The notes under the pieces are model-generated. The model had not been told where the DNA came from, did no database searches, and saw only the letters and a list, made by a program, of their open reading frames with translations. From Geosiphon pyriformis (Eukaryota; Glomeromycota; Glomeromycetes; Archaeosporales; Geosiphonaceae): DNA of 64,000 bases. Both the position numbers and the translations under genes were made by a program. Numbering within the stretch: the first letter of the stretch is position 1; every line of letters starts with the position of its first letter. Shown here piece after piece: positions 47,591 to 60,420 of the stretch. Location of the stretch: contig JAAOMT010000289.1 in the NCBI GenBank assembly GCA_016748015.1, forward strand, positions 755,639 through 819,638, written 5' to 3'.

Positions 47591-50500
47591 ATTAATATTA
47601 TTAATTACTATAATCAAAAATAATTGGTTTAAGTTGTTATTTATTTAAGACATTTTATGCTAAGAGCATCTGGCCAGAAATAAAAGTAAAAGAATAAGTA
47701 ATTTGGTTTAAACATAAAATTCATAAATCATAGATAAGTAATTTTTGGTTTCAAATATTTCTTTTATTTAAAATAATATAGATATATAAATAAGATAGAT
47801 TTAATAAATATGAGTAAAGAATATATTTTTTTTGTCTTTTTTTTATTGCTAAAACTACTTATTTTTATACATATTTTTAATTATATATGATTGTTTTTTA
47901 ATTATTTATTATTACTAACTATTATTTACTACTTCTGTTGTTACTTTATTTTTTTATACTGTAACTAGTTATTTTATGTTATGATTAGTTATTTTATGCT
48001 ATTTTATATTATTGTATTATCTTGTATTATTTTAAGTTATAATATGTTATTCTGTGTTATTTTGTATTATTACATTTTTTTATGTTATTTTATTTCCTAA
48101 TCATGTTTTTTCAATATTTTTTGGATTTATTTTTTCTATTTAGGTAATATTATCTTTCTCTTTTAAAATTGAGCTTCTGTAAAATCATATATATCTGTGA
48201 AAATTGTTCTTTTAATATAGTGTTTAATTATTGTATTAAGTATTGTTTTAAGTTTATGGCTGGTTGTTTTTTTTTGTTAGAGTGGCCAATAGATTATAAG
48301 ATAGTAATTACATTTGAGAATATAGTGATTAATTTATTTAAAGGTAATACTAATAGTTATGTCTAAAAAAAAGTGCTTCTGCTGGTTTTATTGGCTACTG
48401 AAATAAGATTTTCAAACAATAATTCATATTTTCTTAGAGATTTAATTCAAATATTTTGGTTATAATCCTAAAGGTACAAAGTTCTAGAAGTTTTTGAATG
48501 TGTTTTTATGAGTTAGTTAAACAGAATTTTGTTTTTAGAGATCTGATAATATAAAAAAGTTGTTGATAAAAAAAGCCTTAATTTTTTGTTAACTGTGAAT
48601 TGAATTTTTTTTGTATAGCTGGTGTATTTTTGTCTTTAGATTTGAATTTTTTGGAATTGAATCTTAATGGTTGTTTTTTTTATTTAAAAGTACTATTTGC
48701 TAATATATTTCTAAGTTTTTTGATTAATTATTAGAAAAATCTTAGCTATTGTCTATATAATAGTTAAAGTTAAATATGTTAGTAATTTTTAATAAATTTG
48801 TTTTTTAAGTTTTTCTGTGTTTATTGTTCATTCTATTAAGTAGTCAATTTTGGTGTATATACAATGACAAAAATCACTTTTTACAGTAATAATTTCTATT
48901 AGTATTTCTAAGTCTTTTTAAAGTATTGAAATAATGCTTTTCTGTATAATAAGTAATCTTTTTTTATAGTTTTAATAGTTGCTATTTTGGTAAATTTCTG
49001 AAATTTTTTGTCTCTGTAGATTTTATAATTTTACAAAAAGCACTAAATATTACAGATAAATTTAATAGAGTATTGTAATAATATTTTATGCTCTAAACTT
49101 GAATAATAAAAGCTTAAAGACTTTTATTTTAAATACTTAAGATAAATTGTTTGATATTAGTTTTTGAAAGTTTTTTGCTAATTTTACTCATAAAGTTCTT
49201 TAGTTATAAGACACAGAGAAGTATTTGGCTATTTATAACTTAAGTATATGAACTATATTCTCTGAGCTAGTTAAGTATAATCACTAAGATCTGGTGGTGT
49301 TTTTTTGCTTTTCTGATAAGCTAACAAGATAATATTAATATCTAATCTTAAAAAAAGCTTTTTTTTTTTATTAGACTGTTACAAAATTTATTCTTAAACA
49401 GTTAATTTTTCAATAATATTATTCCATAAAAAGAAAAAAAATAAAAAAATAAAAATAAAGAAAAAAAGAGAAATAAAAAAAATTAGTATTATTAATTACT
49501 GTAATTAAAAATGATTAATCTAAGTCATTATTTATTTAAGACATTTTATATTAAAAACATCTGGCCAAGAATAAAGATAAGAAAATGAGTAATTTGGTTT
49601 AAACACAAAATTTGTAAATCATAAATAAGTGATTTTTGGTTTTAAATATTTTTTTTATTTGAGGTAATATAAATATATAAGTAAGATAGATTTAATAGAT
49701 ATAAGTAAAAAATATATTTTTTATCTAACTATTTTTTTTGTCTTTTTTTATTGCTAAAACTACTTATTTTTATATATATTTCTAGTTTTATAAAATTGCT
49801 TTTCAATTACTTGTTATTACTAGTTATTGTTTGCTATTTTTGTTGTTGCTTTATTTTTTATAATATAACTAGTTATTCTGTATTATTTTATATTATTGTA
49901 TTATCTTGTATTATCTTAAGTTATAATATATTATTCTGTATTATTTTGTATTATTACATTTTTTTATATTATTATATTTTCTAATCATGTTTTTTCAATA
50001 TTTTTTGGATTTGTTTTTTTTTATTCAAGTAATATTATTTCTTTTTTTTAGAATTGAGCTCCTGTGAAACCATATGTATTTGTGAAAATTGTTCTTTTGG
50101 TATAGTGTTTAATTATTGTATTAAGTATTGTTTTTTGTAAGTTTGGTTGTTTTGTTAAGCTTATGACTGATTGTTTTTTTTTGTTAAAATAGCCAATAGA
50201 TTATAAGATAGCAATTATATCTGAGAGTATAGTGATTAATTTGTTTAGAAGTAATATTAATAGTTATGCCCAAAAAAAAGTGCTTTTGTTGGTTTTACTG
50301 GCTACTGAAATAAGATTTTCAAACAATAATTCATATTTTTCCAAAGATTTGGTTCAGAAATTTTGGTTATAGTCTCAATGGTACAGAGTTTTAGAAATTT
50401 TTAAAGTTTTTAATTGTGTTTTTGTAAGTTAGTTGAACAGAATTTTATTTTCAAAAATCTGATAATATAAGAGAATTGTTAGTAAAAGAAGCCTTAATTT

Positions 50501-51985
50501 TTTATTAACTATAAGTTAAATTTTTTCTTATATGATTGGTATACTCTTGTCTTCAAATTTGGATTTTTAGAGTTAAGTCTTAATAGTTATTTTTTTTTTA
50601 TTTAAGAGTACTGTTTGCTAATGTATTCTTAGATTTTTTGATTAATTATTAGAAAAGTCTTAACTATTGTTTATATAATAATTGAAATTGAGTATTTTAA
50701 TAATTTTTAATAAATTTGTTCTCTGAGTTTTCCTGTATTTGTTGTTTGTTTTAGTAAGTAGTCAATTTTGACATATATATAATAACAAAAATTACTCTTT
50801 GTAATAATAGTTTTTATTGATATTTTTAAGTTTTCTCTAAAATGTTAAAATAATACTTTTTTGTATAGTAAGTAATCTTTTTTTATAGTTCTAATAGTCA
50901 CTATTTTGGTAAATTTCTGGGGTTTTCTATTTTTGTAAATTTTATAATCTTACAGAAAACACCAAATATTACAGGTAAACTTAGTAGAGTATTGTAATAA
51001 TATTTAGTATTCTAAACTTAGATAATAGAAACTTAAAGGCCTTTATTTTAGATACTTAAGATAAGTTATTTAATATTAATTTCTGAAGAGTTTTTACTAA
51101 TTTTACTTATAAAGTTCTTTAATTATAAAGCACAGAAAAATATTTGACTATTTATAGCTTAAATGTATAAGCTATCTTCTCTGAACTAGTCAAGTACAAT
51201 TGTTAGGGTCTAGTAGTGTTTTTTTGCTTTTTTAGTAAGTTAACAAGATGATGTTAATATCTAATTTTAAGAAAAACTTCTTTTTTTACTAGGTTATTAT
51301 GAAGTTTATTTCTAGACAGTTAATTTTTCAATATTATCACTTCACAAAAAAATAAAAAAAAATAAAAAAATAAAAAAAAATAAAAAAAAGAGAAAAATAA
51401 AAATAAAAAAAATTAATATTATTAATTATTATGATCAAAAACAATTAGTTCAAGTTATTATTTGTTCAAGGTGTTTTATATTAAGAACATTTGACCAAGA
51501 ATGAAGGTAAAAGAATAAGTAATTTGGTTTAAATACAAAATTTGTGAATTATAAATAAATAATTTTTGGTTTTAAATATTTCTTTTATTTGAGATAATAT
51601 AGATATATAGATAAGATAGATTTAATAAATATGAGTAAAGAATATATTTTTTATCTAACTATTTCTTTTGTCTTTTTTTATTGCTAAAACTACTTATTTT
51701 TATACATATTTTTTGTTTTACAAAATTGTTTTTCAATTATTTGTTATTACTAGTTATTACTTGCTATTTCTGTTATTGCTTTGTTTTTTTATATTGTAAC
51801 TAGTTATTTTATATTATAACTAATTATTTTGTGCTATTTTATATTATTGTGTTATCTTATATTATCTTAAATTATAATATATTATTTTGTGTTATTTCAT
51901 GTTATCATGTTTTTCTATATTATTACGTTTCCTAATTACATTTTTTCAATATTTTTTAGATTTGTTTTTTTTACTTAGATAATAT

Positions 51986-53620
51986 TGTTTTAAAAACTAA
52001 TATTTCACATAAATATTTTATTTTATAAAAAATTTTTAAATATTACTGTTATAAATATTAAAATTTGAATAATTTATTTTTATAAATTTTTTTTAAGTTT
52101 GTTAATAATTTTAAGATTTTTAATTTATTTTTTATTAATATAAAGTTTTATAATAAAGCTTTTGTTTTTTTAATTTTTATTATTATTATATTTTTAACTG
52201 TTTTTGTTATTAGTTTTGTAATTAATTTTAAACTAAATTTTTTGGAATCTTAAATTTTTAATTTGGCTGTTTTGATTAAGTTAGTTATTAAACTAATTGG
52301 TTTTTTAATTATTTTAATTATTTTTCTTTTGGCTAAAAATATATGCAAAAACTTTAAAATAAAAAAAATTAATTATTATTAAAAACTTTATTGGTTTTTT
52401 AGTTAATTTGTTTAAAAACTTTGCTAATATTAAAATTAAAATAAAATTTAATAACATAAATAAAAATTATATAAGTATTATTAAAGTATTTTTTTTGAAT
52501 AATAAAATTATTAATTATTTAGTGGTTTTATAATAAATAATATTAAGTATAATATTAAAAAAACCAAATTTTTATTAAGTAAATTTATTTTTAATAGTCA
52601 AAATTTAAATAATTTTATTGTTAAATTTTATAAATTAGATTTTTTTTTGGCTTTTTTTAATTTAACTTAATTTGTTTAATTAACTTAAATAATTAGTTAT
52701 ATATAAAAAGTATGTAATTTATATCTAATTAGATTTTGTTTTAAATATATTGTATTAAATATTAATTAGATTATATTTTATTAAAAAAAATTATTATTAT
52801 TATTAATTTTTTGTTTTAGTCTTAAAAATATTTTTAGTTAATTATTTTACTGTTTTTTATTATTATTATTTACAATTATAAAATTAAAACATTTATAGTT
52901 TATGTTTATTTATATTTATATTTATATATATAGTTAATCAATAAATAAATATATATAAAAATTCAATTTGAATATAATTTTGTTTTTTAAATTAGTATTA
53001 TAAGATTATTAATTTTATTGTAATTAATTATTTTAATATAATTAATAATTATATATTTTTTAAAAAAATTTTATATAAAAGTTATATTAAATCTATTTAT
53101 TATAATAAATAAAAAATTTTTAATTTTTAATATTTTTTTTATATATTAAATTAATTATTTTTTTAAATATTGGTTTTTTAAAATTGTTAAAATTATTTAT
53201 TTTATGTAATAAAAATACTGTTATCAATGATTAATTTTAAATAAAAAACATTTTTATAAACTATAATTAATATTTAAAATTTTTAAAAACTTTAATAAAT
53301 TTAATAATTAACAATAATTTTTTAAAAATTAGCTTAAAATCAAAATTTTATTAATAAATTATAAAAATTATTTTAATTAAACTAAAATAACTAATTACAT
53401 ATAGTTTATTATATAATTTATATTTAATATATGATAATTGTATTGTATAATAATAATTAGTAATTAAATTATAGCAAATATATAAAAATAAATAAATAAA
53501 ATTGTAAAATTTTTTAAAATACAAAAAAAAATTTTATTAGAAATTTAATAAAAAATTAATATATATATTTTATATTTTAATAAAATATGATTTAATAATT
53601 ATTTAATAAATAAAATATAA
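51986..53620. other. AT-rich debris containing a LINE 3' end relic
   Basis: The tandem array stops near 51985 and pure AT-rich DNA follows. At about 52655-52790 on the plus strand a heavily decayed LINE 3' UTR (copy K) can be traced: TTAACTTAAATAATTAGTTATATATAAAAAGTATGTAA, then ATCTAA...TTAGAT, ending in a TTATTAAAAAAAA tail. The stems still pair although nearly every C and G has been lost. Sequence 5' of it resembles decayed ORF1 but cannot be read. Confidence 0.5.
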
Positions 53621-53639
53621 TAATTTTTTTTTATTTAAA

Positions 53640-55915
53640 AGTTTAATGAATATTAGTTTAATTACTATTTAAAAGTTAAAAATAAACTAAATATTTTAAT
53701 ATTAAATATAGTTTACATACTTTTTATATATAATCAATTATTTAAACCAGTTTAAGTTATACTATATTGATACTCTAGAAAAAAACTTATTTAAAGACAA
53801 TATTCTTTGAATAATTTCAAATAATATAGTACTATTACTAACTAATCTAATCAACTATTTGACTGTTTTTAAAACATTAAACTTAATACTAATATATTTA
53901 TGTTTTTATAGTTAATATTAAATTAGAAAACATATTATCATTAATAATAGATAAATCTATGTGAAAATTAAACATATTAATATTTTTATAGTCATGCTTA
54001 ATTTTTAATACAACTACTTTATTCCAACTTATTAACTATTTTGCTAAAAATACTTATATGTATCAAAATTTTATTGACTTTAAAGCCAAGTATACTACTT
54101 AAAACCAGATTATTATTAATAAATTATTCAAGCACAACAACCAAAAATCTGACTGGTTTAATAATAGATTTAATCAGAACAAAAAGCTTGACCAAATCAA
54201 ATTTCAAAAAGACCAACTGAAAAAAAACTGCAAAAACATTAGCCAACATATTAGTAAAAAAAGCAAAGCCAATTAGAAAGCTAAAAACTAAAAAAAAACA
54301 CAAAAACAACAGCCTTGGTATAAGACTTAATATCAACAAAACAAGGCATAAAAGCTTTAGAATTTTTGAAAAGAGAAGATAAAAACACTTTATAATTAAC
54401 AGCTAAATAGTTTAAGACTTAATACTTAAAGCAGTATTAATATCAAAAAGTTTTTTACTAGATACAATATTTCTTTAAAGTACCAGTTTTAACAATAGCA
54501 ACATTCAAATTACTTTATAAGTTAAATATAATTAGATTAAACTAAAAACAATAACCAAAATTAAATAAACAAAGAATAAAACAAGTTTGATTACCAACTT
54601 AAAAAATTATATCACTGATTTTATAGACAATATAGCCAAAAAAAAATTTACCAACTTGGTTTTTAACTTATTATAAGACAGAATAGTTTTATTTTAATTT
54701 ATAAAAGAAAAAATTTTAATATTATTTTTGTTTAACAAAATTAACCAATAATTCAAAGCAAATGCAATAGCATTTAAAATTTTGAAGTAAATTACTACAT
54801 ATTACCAAATGCTAGCTGGCTTTAATACAACATAAAAAATCTTATCAAACACACTAAAAACTATCTTAATATTAGCAACAGATATACTTAAAAACATATT
54901 ATACAATATAATAATAACAAAAAAAAACCAAATTCAGAAATCACCAAAAATTTGGCAATTTTAAGAGTGATCAAGTAAACAAAACTTGTAAATTCAACCA
55001 AAAATACAGTTTTTAAAGATTTCTGTAAAGTAAATTCCATACAAAAAAGTTTTATATTGTCTTTTAATATTGATTTTATATTCAAAAAACCATATATAAA
55101 TTAGAAAACAGTCTTAATATAAGCCAATTTAATTTTAAAAATAACACTAAGTATCAAAGTAAAGATTATTTACTCAGCAAACTTTTAATAACTAGTAATA
55201 GTTTTTCAAGTATTATCAATAGCAATACCAGAAACCAAAAAAGAAATTAAATCAGTTTTTATTTAATTAATCTATTTTTTAAGAATAGATAATTCAACAG
55301 AAGACTATTGTTTTACTTTTAAAACCAATAATTATCTATCAAAAAATACTATATTTAGCAATATAACTTATAATTAATCTTAGTCTATCTTAGATAATAG
55401 ACTGAATAATACAATAGAGATTTTATTTAAGATTTTATTAGTAACCACAAAAGAATTTAGTGTAACAATAACAGAGATAAGCAACTGTTTTCATTTTTTT
55501 GAGTTTTTGGTCTTTTTGACCATTTTTTTAAAAAAATAGTACTAAAAATACCAAATGTAAAGACTATAGAAAAAAAAATTAACTTGTTAATTAGTTTGTT
55601 ATTAAAAACTTTTAAGTTTTTGAAAAGAGTAAAGAAAACATTAAGATTAATTCAAGTGTATTTTTTTGAAAAAACTTTGACTGGTAAAAAACCAGTCAAA
55701 GATAAAAAAATTGTTTCAATGATTATCAAAAACAGTTTTTATTATTACTAGTTAAAAAAAGCTTTTAAAATATTTTGCTTAACTGTTTTTACAACAAAGA
55801 AAACTTTTTTAGTTAAAACTTTGTAAGATACCAAAGATAAAGTACCAATAGTAACTTTTTTATTTTTTGCTTTAGTTATAGTCATAAAATTAAGAAAACA
55901 AAAAGTTTTTTTAAA
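53640..55915 (-). mobile_element. Second ORF1-only LINE derivative (copy G), decayed
   Basis: Minus strand. Leader AAAAAAACTTTTTGTTTTCTTAATTTT, ATG at 55885 (matches the copy E start MTTNRAKSKK as a decayed MTITKAKNKK), the stretch MNIKSILKDNIKLFCMEF at 55085 (copy E: MDVKSVLKDNVKLFCMEF), and the leucine-rich segment ending LVKLFVLIKSIIKPVRFLVV near 54160 (copy E: LAALVKSIIESVGFLVALV). The distance from ATG to KSILKD is about 800 bases in both copies. ORF1 runs out near 53800 and is followed directly by a LINE 3' UTR at about 53640-53790. As in copy E, no ORF2 lies between. Confidence 0.65.
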
Positions 55916-55924
55916 ATATATAAT

Positions 55925-56025
55925 AATAAATATCTAAATTAAATATAATTTACATATTTTTTACATATAATCAATTATCTAAGCCAATTAAAACTATATT
56001 TTATTTAATTTATAAAAGTAAACTT
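55925..56025 (-). repeat. LINE 3' end relic (copy M) abutting copy G
   Basis: On the minus strand one reads TTGGCTTAGATAATTGATTA then ATATGTAAAAAATATGTAA, the same two-hairpin layout as other LINE 3' ends, ending right at the 5' leader of copy G. So a minus-strand LINE-type element lies directly upstream of copy G in the same orientation, or copy G inserted at its A-rich tail. Confidence 0.5.
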
Positions 56026-56194
56026 ATATAAAACAATTATTTTTTGCATAATAATAATTAAACTAATATTATTAAAAACCAAATTAATTAATTATATAGC
56101 AGTTTTATTTGTATTAAACTTATTATTAAAAGTTTAAAGTTTTTAAAAAATTATTATTTTAATAAAATATTTTTATTAACAAAAAAACTCAAAT

Positions 56195-57190
56195 TAATAT
56201 TTTTTATTATTATTATTTAATGAGTAAAATTCAACTGCTATCTAATACATAAAACCAAACTAAATGACTTAAACTAAATATGATTTATATTTTTGTTAAA
56301 TATAATCAATTACTCAAACCAAACAAGACAACATTAAACATTTATATTAATATTTATATTATTATTCAAACCAGAAAAAAAAAAGCACAGCTTGAATCAA
56401 TTAAAACTAACCACAAAAAATTTTATAATACCAAGCAATTAAATCACTCTATTAAATAATATAAATATTATATTACAAGACAAATCTAATACCAAACTAT
56501 TATTTCTGATCAATCTATTTTTTTTTATATTTATACTATATTTAGATCTTATAAATTATATCTTAATATAATATAATTTTACTAGTTGTTTTATATATTT
56601 AACAATAGTAGAAGCAGTTTTTTTTTTTATCAAAAACTATAACAGCACAAATTTTTTGTAAAATATTATATATAAACTTATATTTAAAGAATATTTAAAA
56701 AATGTCTACAAAACAGCAGAAAAAAATCAGTTACAAGCATCTACTAAAAAAACCTATTGTTTAAAAGTGTTTGCTAAAATTTTTTCTTAAATATTATTAT
56801 TTTTAATACAAGTAAAGATATAATCTAAAAATTCTATTTTATTATACAGCAAACACAGCATATTTGAATATGTTTTATTATATAATCTCTTTTTAATTAC
56901 TATTAGCAGTTATTTATGTATTATTTTTATTAAGTACATACACAAATTGGCAGATTTTTTACCAGTAAATTCAGAAAACATATGTAAATCAGAGTACTAA
57001 ATCTTTACAGTAATTGACTAATTTATCTTTCTAATAATTATACTTAAAATTACATTATAATCAAGACTAGTCTTCTATTAAGCACAACAAATAAACTTGC
57101 ACAAATTATGAATAAAATAATAAGCATTACTAAATACAGCTGTGTCTTCAGTTACTATAATATGTTCACTTATTATTAAATATATTATAT
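56195..57190 (-). mobile_element. 5'-truncated LINE fragment (copy J): ORF2 C-terminal quarter and 3' UTR
   Basis: Minus-strand sense: a stretch near 56950 reads SANLCMYLIKIIHK (copy C: LANLCMYLIKAVYR), followed by KKRLYNKTYSNMLCLLYNKIEFLDYIFTC (copy C: RKRLYSRSYPGVLCLLCGKIEFSDHVFAC), then the last ORF2 residues and a 3' UTR of the copy C/D subtype at about 56215-56340. Coding sense can be followed back to about 57190. Many codons are lost to transitions. It meets plus-strand copy I head to head at about 57190-57205. Confidence 0.7.
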
Positions 57191-57204
57191 ATTTTTTTGA
57201 TTAA

Positions 57205-57610
57205 TTTATTAAGTGTGCTCCCTTAGTCTTGCTTTTCAGGAGAATATCTGGTTGGTTCACACTAAACATTGTGTCTATATGAAGAAGAATAAGTTGATTT
57301 TTCTTGATGGTTCAACTCCCATTTTGGTTTCTAGTTTGGTTTTAGGACTTTCTGCTGGTGTGGTTAAATTACTTGGCATTGATAAGGCTTTTGGCATGTA
57401 TTTTGGCTTTTGCCAGTCTGGTTTCTTTTTTTTTGGCATAGATAATCTGGTTTCAGTTCATATAGCTGCGTAGTGTTGTTTTGATTGGCCTGAATGACTG
57501 GTTATATATAGAAAGTATATGATTCATACCTAGTATAGACTATTTCTTTGATGTATGGAACTAGACAGTGTTTGGATTTTATTCATTAAGCAATAAAAAA
57601 AAAATTTTTA
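57205..57610 (+). mobile_element. 5'-truncated LINE fragment (copy I): ORF2 C terminus and 3' UTR
   Basis: The frame 57213-57473 (LAFQENIWLVHTKHCVYMKKNKLI...LSAGVVKLLGIDKAFGMYFGF...) equals the last 85 residues of ORF2 in copy A (LAFRDDIWLVRAKHRAFMEK; LSAGVVRLLEVAEAFGIGFGF). It is followed by a 3' UTR (TTGGCCTGAATGACTGGTTA, ATATAT-AGAAA-GTATAT) and an A tail at about 57590-57605. It is better preserved than its neighbours, so a fairly recent insertion. Confidence 0.85.
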
Positions 57611-57756
57611 TTAAAAAAAGCCTAAAATAAAATTTTTATATAAAAATTAAATAATTTAAATTTTAAAATATTAATAGTTAAAAGTTTTTTATTAAATACA
57701 AATTTTTATTAAAAAACTAATTTTAATAATAATATTATTTAATTTAACTTAAAAAC

Positions 57757-57757
57757 C

Positions 57758-57797
<40 letters not shown>
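57757..57797. repeat. (AAT)n microsatellite
   Basis: About thirteen AAT units in AT-rich debris, between LINE fragment I and ORF1 relic H. Confidence 0.85.
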
Positions 57798-57849
57798 TAT
57801 CTTAATTATAAAATAAAATTAAAAAACAAAAAAATAAAACAATTAATAA

Positions 57850-59150
57850 TTATATATTTAAAAAACCAATTTATTAATTTTTAAAAAAGTACAACCAGAA
57901 AAAAATTATTATTTGACTTTAAAATATTTTTTAAAATAATAATTTCTTTTTAATTTAAAAAAAATTTTAATATTGTTTTTTTTTACAAAAACTAATTAAT
58001 AAGTTATAATATTTAAAAACATATGTAATTTGAAATATACAATATTATATTATTATTATTTAACAAATTTTAACTGAATTTAAAAGATTTTACCAAAAAT
58101 ATTTATAGTATTTTTGATATTATAAAAAGCAATAACAACAAAAACAGAATCAAAATCAGATATTATAAAAGATTTTACAATTTTAAAAATAATAAAAAAA
58201 GTAAATTAATAGACTTAATCTGTATAATAATATTTAAAAAAGATTAAAATACAAATTTTACACAGAAAAATTTAATATTGTCTTTAGTAATCAATTTTAA
58301 ACCAAGAAAATTATGTAAAAATTAGAATATAAACCAGTTTAATTTTAGCAGTTTTATTAAAAATTACGTAAAAACCACATATCTAAATAATTAATAATAA
58401 TTTATTAAAATTAACAGTATTTTTAGAAAAAAAAAAGAAAAAATGTTTTGGGTTTTATTTAATTAATTTAGTTCTTAAAATTAAATAGTTTAATAAATTA
58501 ATTAATTAAAGTTAAATGCAAAAATATAACTTGTTTAGCTTTTAAAATTGAAAAAAATTAACCAAAATTTAATGTATTAAGCAATTTAGTTATATATTAA
58601 TCAAAGCCAATTATAATATTCAATTTTAATTTGGTTGTAAACAATAATTTTTGTTATTTAAATAATAATAATAGCAATATATTTACTAAAATTAGGACAA
58701 TTATAACAAAGCTGGTATAAACACCAAAAAAAAAATAAAGCCAATTTTTTATTTTTTACAAAAGAAAAACCGACTTTAATGTAAAAGTAATGTTTTTTAT
58801 TTCTTTGGTTTTTCTGGCCATTTAAGCAGATGTCAAAAAAAGTCACAAAAAAGAAAAATAGCTTGGCTATCAATTAGCTATTGAAGATTTTTAGACTTTT
58901 TATGGCAATAGCAAAAATAACTTTGGGTGGAGAAAGGCTTTTACTTAAAACCAAAAATAGTTTTTTTTTGCAGTAGTCAAAGACTGTTTTATCTCAATAT
59001 TACTTAAAAAAAACACTTTAAAAAAATGCTGTTTAGTTATTTCTACTTTTGAGAGAGCTTCTTAAGTATTAAAACAATTAAAAACAACAAAAAAATAGGG
59101 TTTGCCTCTTTTTTTACTCTTTGCTCTAAGTGTGGTCATAAAAATACAAA
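57850..59150 (-). pseudogene. Third copy of the ORF1-only family (copy H), strongly decayed
   Basis: Minus strand. ATG at 59139 opens MTTLRAKSKKRG, matching MTTNRAKSKKAV of copy E. Near 58295 one reads TKDNIKFFCVKF (copy E: LKDNVKLFCMEF). After about 58000 only composition and scattered matches remain. No 3' UTR is visible at the 3' side, where a microsatellite and copy I follow. Loss of C and G accounts for most changes. Confidence 0.55.
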
Positions 59151-59165
59151 AGAAAAAAGGATTCT

Positions 59166-59167
59166 AA

Positions 59168-59200
<33 letters not shown>
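59166..59200. repeat. (ATT)n microsatellite at the 5' edge of copy H
   Basis: About eleven ATT units directly outside the start of ORF1 relic H. AT-rich trinucleotide repeats also sit near other elements here (15566, 43265, 57757). Confidence 0.85.
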
Positions 59201-60420
59201 AGATAAAGGTACAATAGTGTACCTTATTTTTAAGCAATAAAAAAAATTGTAAAATCTAACCAATTTATTGGTAAAATTTATTAAAAATAATTTTATTGAA
59301 TATAGATTAAAAATAAGAAGTGAAAAATATTATTAAATACAATATTAATATTTACAATTTAAATAGGAAAAAACAACATTAATTTTATCAATAGCAACGA
59401 AATTTTCTAATAAGTTTTCTTAGGTTACTTATACTCATTCCATGCAACGATTTTAATTGTTTGTAACAGTCAAAGCCTCTGAATTCACAAGTATAATTAG
59501 CAAGGAATTAGGTTTATTTAAAAAAATTTGTATTCATGAATTTTTCTCTGATTAAAATTTATATTCTTTGATAAGTGAAGTTTGATCTTTTGAATGGTGG
59601 TGACTCTTGCATCTGACAAAAAAGTATTTGGTTGACATTGGCCATTTGGAATAAACGTAAAAGATTATACGAATTAAGAATGGTTGAGCTTATTTGTTTA
59701 ATTTAAGGTAGCGAAATTTGAAACAAGTTTTTTCGAATTGTTATTTCAAAATTGATAAATGAAATGGCGGAGTTCTCAGTAATAGGTTATATTTTTATTT
59801 CCCTAAAATCTATATAAACTATTCCAGTTATAATAGTATTCTATTTCTCGCATGGTCTTCTTTCTTTAAAATCAAACATAATGAATTTTATTTTATATCA
59901 AAATTCAATCGATGCTATTGATATTTTACTTTAGGATTTATGGAAGACAAAAAAGCTTAATACATCCTAAATTTGAATATATTGAACCCCTTCAGATCAA
60001 ACTTTTTCCAACGTGGTAAAGTGGATGAATCTTACTGAGACTCCGCTAAAAAATAATCAATTTACAATCACAAAATAAAGTGCCAATCAACCTTAAAAAG
60101 GACCTTTCCCGGTTATTGCATTTTTCGTAAATTTTGTGGACTGTCTTGAGCTAGAAAACATTCGCTTAAACATACCTCATTTACAAATAAAAGGCTTTTC
60201 TTTTATAAAGTTCAATATTTTAATGTCAAGATTATTCTAAATAAATGTTTTAGTGGATGCGCAAGTCTTCAAAACAACTAAAATTAATAACGAGGCTTCT
60301 TCCATTTTATTAATAATATTTGTCGGAAAAGTAAACATTTTTAGTTTTTATGCTTGCTATACTATTTTTTTTATCAAGAAAGAAATTAAATAATATGAAT
60401 AACTCTTTTTTCCCAACAAG
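59201..60420. other. Non-repeat spacer upstream of the lipase relic
   Basis: From about 59370 the sequence regains ordinary base composition. I looked for the missing N-terminal exons of the lipase, in particular an FRGT-type strand, and found none I can defend. Short patches such as 60001-60060 and 60100-60180 look neither repeat-like nor clearly coding. A TATATAAACTATTCC near 59810 could be a promoter element. Confidence 0.45.

Larger units (their letters stand above)
47000..51985. repeat. Tandem array of a 1.92-kb unit (2.5 copies)
   Basis: Corresponding landmarks recur at constant spacing. An A/T-purine tract of ATAAAAAA units: about 47505, 49430, 51345. TAATTTGGTTTAAA: 47700, 49590, 51520. 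AAAACTACTTATTTTTATA: 47852, 49757, 51688. Unit 1 is about 47000-49055, including a 124-base LINE insert; unit 2 about 49056-50974; unit 3 about 50975-51985 and cut short after TTTTTTCAATATTTTTTAGATTTG. Sister units differ mainly by transitions. I recognise no gene; open frames at 48169-48366 and 49751-49984 are low complexity, but the many TGA, TAA and TAG triplets in one frame could be decayed Trp and Gln codons. The unit could be satellite-like DNA or an old tandemly duplicated element. Confidence 0.8.

Noticed and set aside
49751-49984. Hydrophobic open frame suggesting a membrane protein
   Set aside because: It is made of T-rich low-complexity sequence in the tandem repeat and is not conserved in the sister units.
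47503-51412. A CRISPR-like array from the regularly spaced purine tracts
   Set aside because: The spacing is about 1.9 kb, the tracts are simple A-rich sequence, and the organism is a eukaryote.
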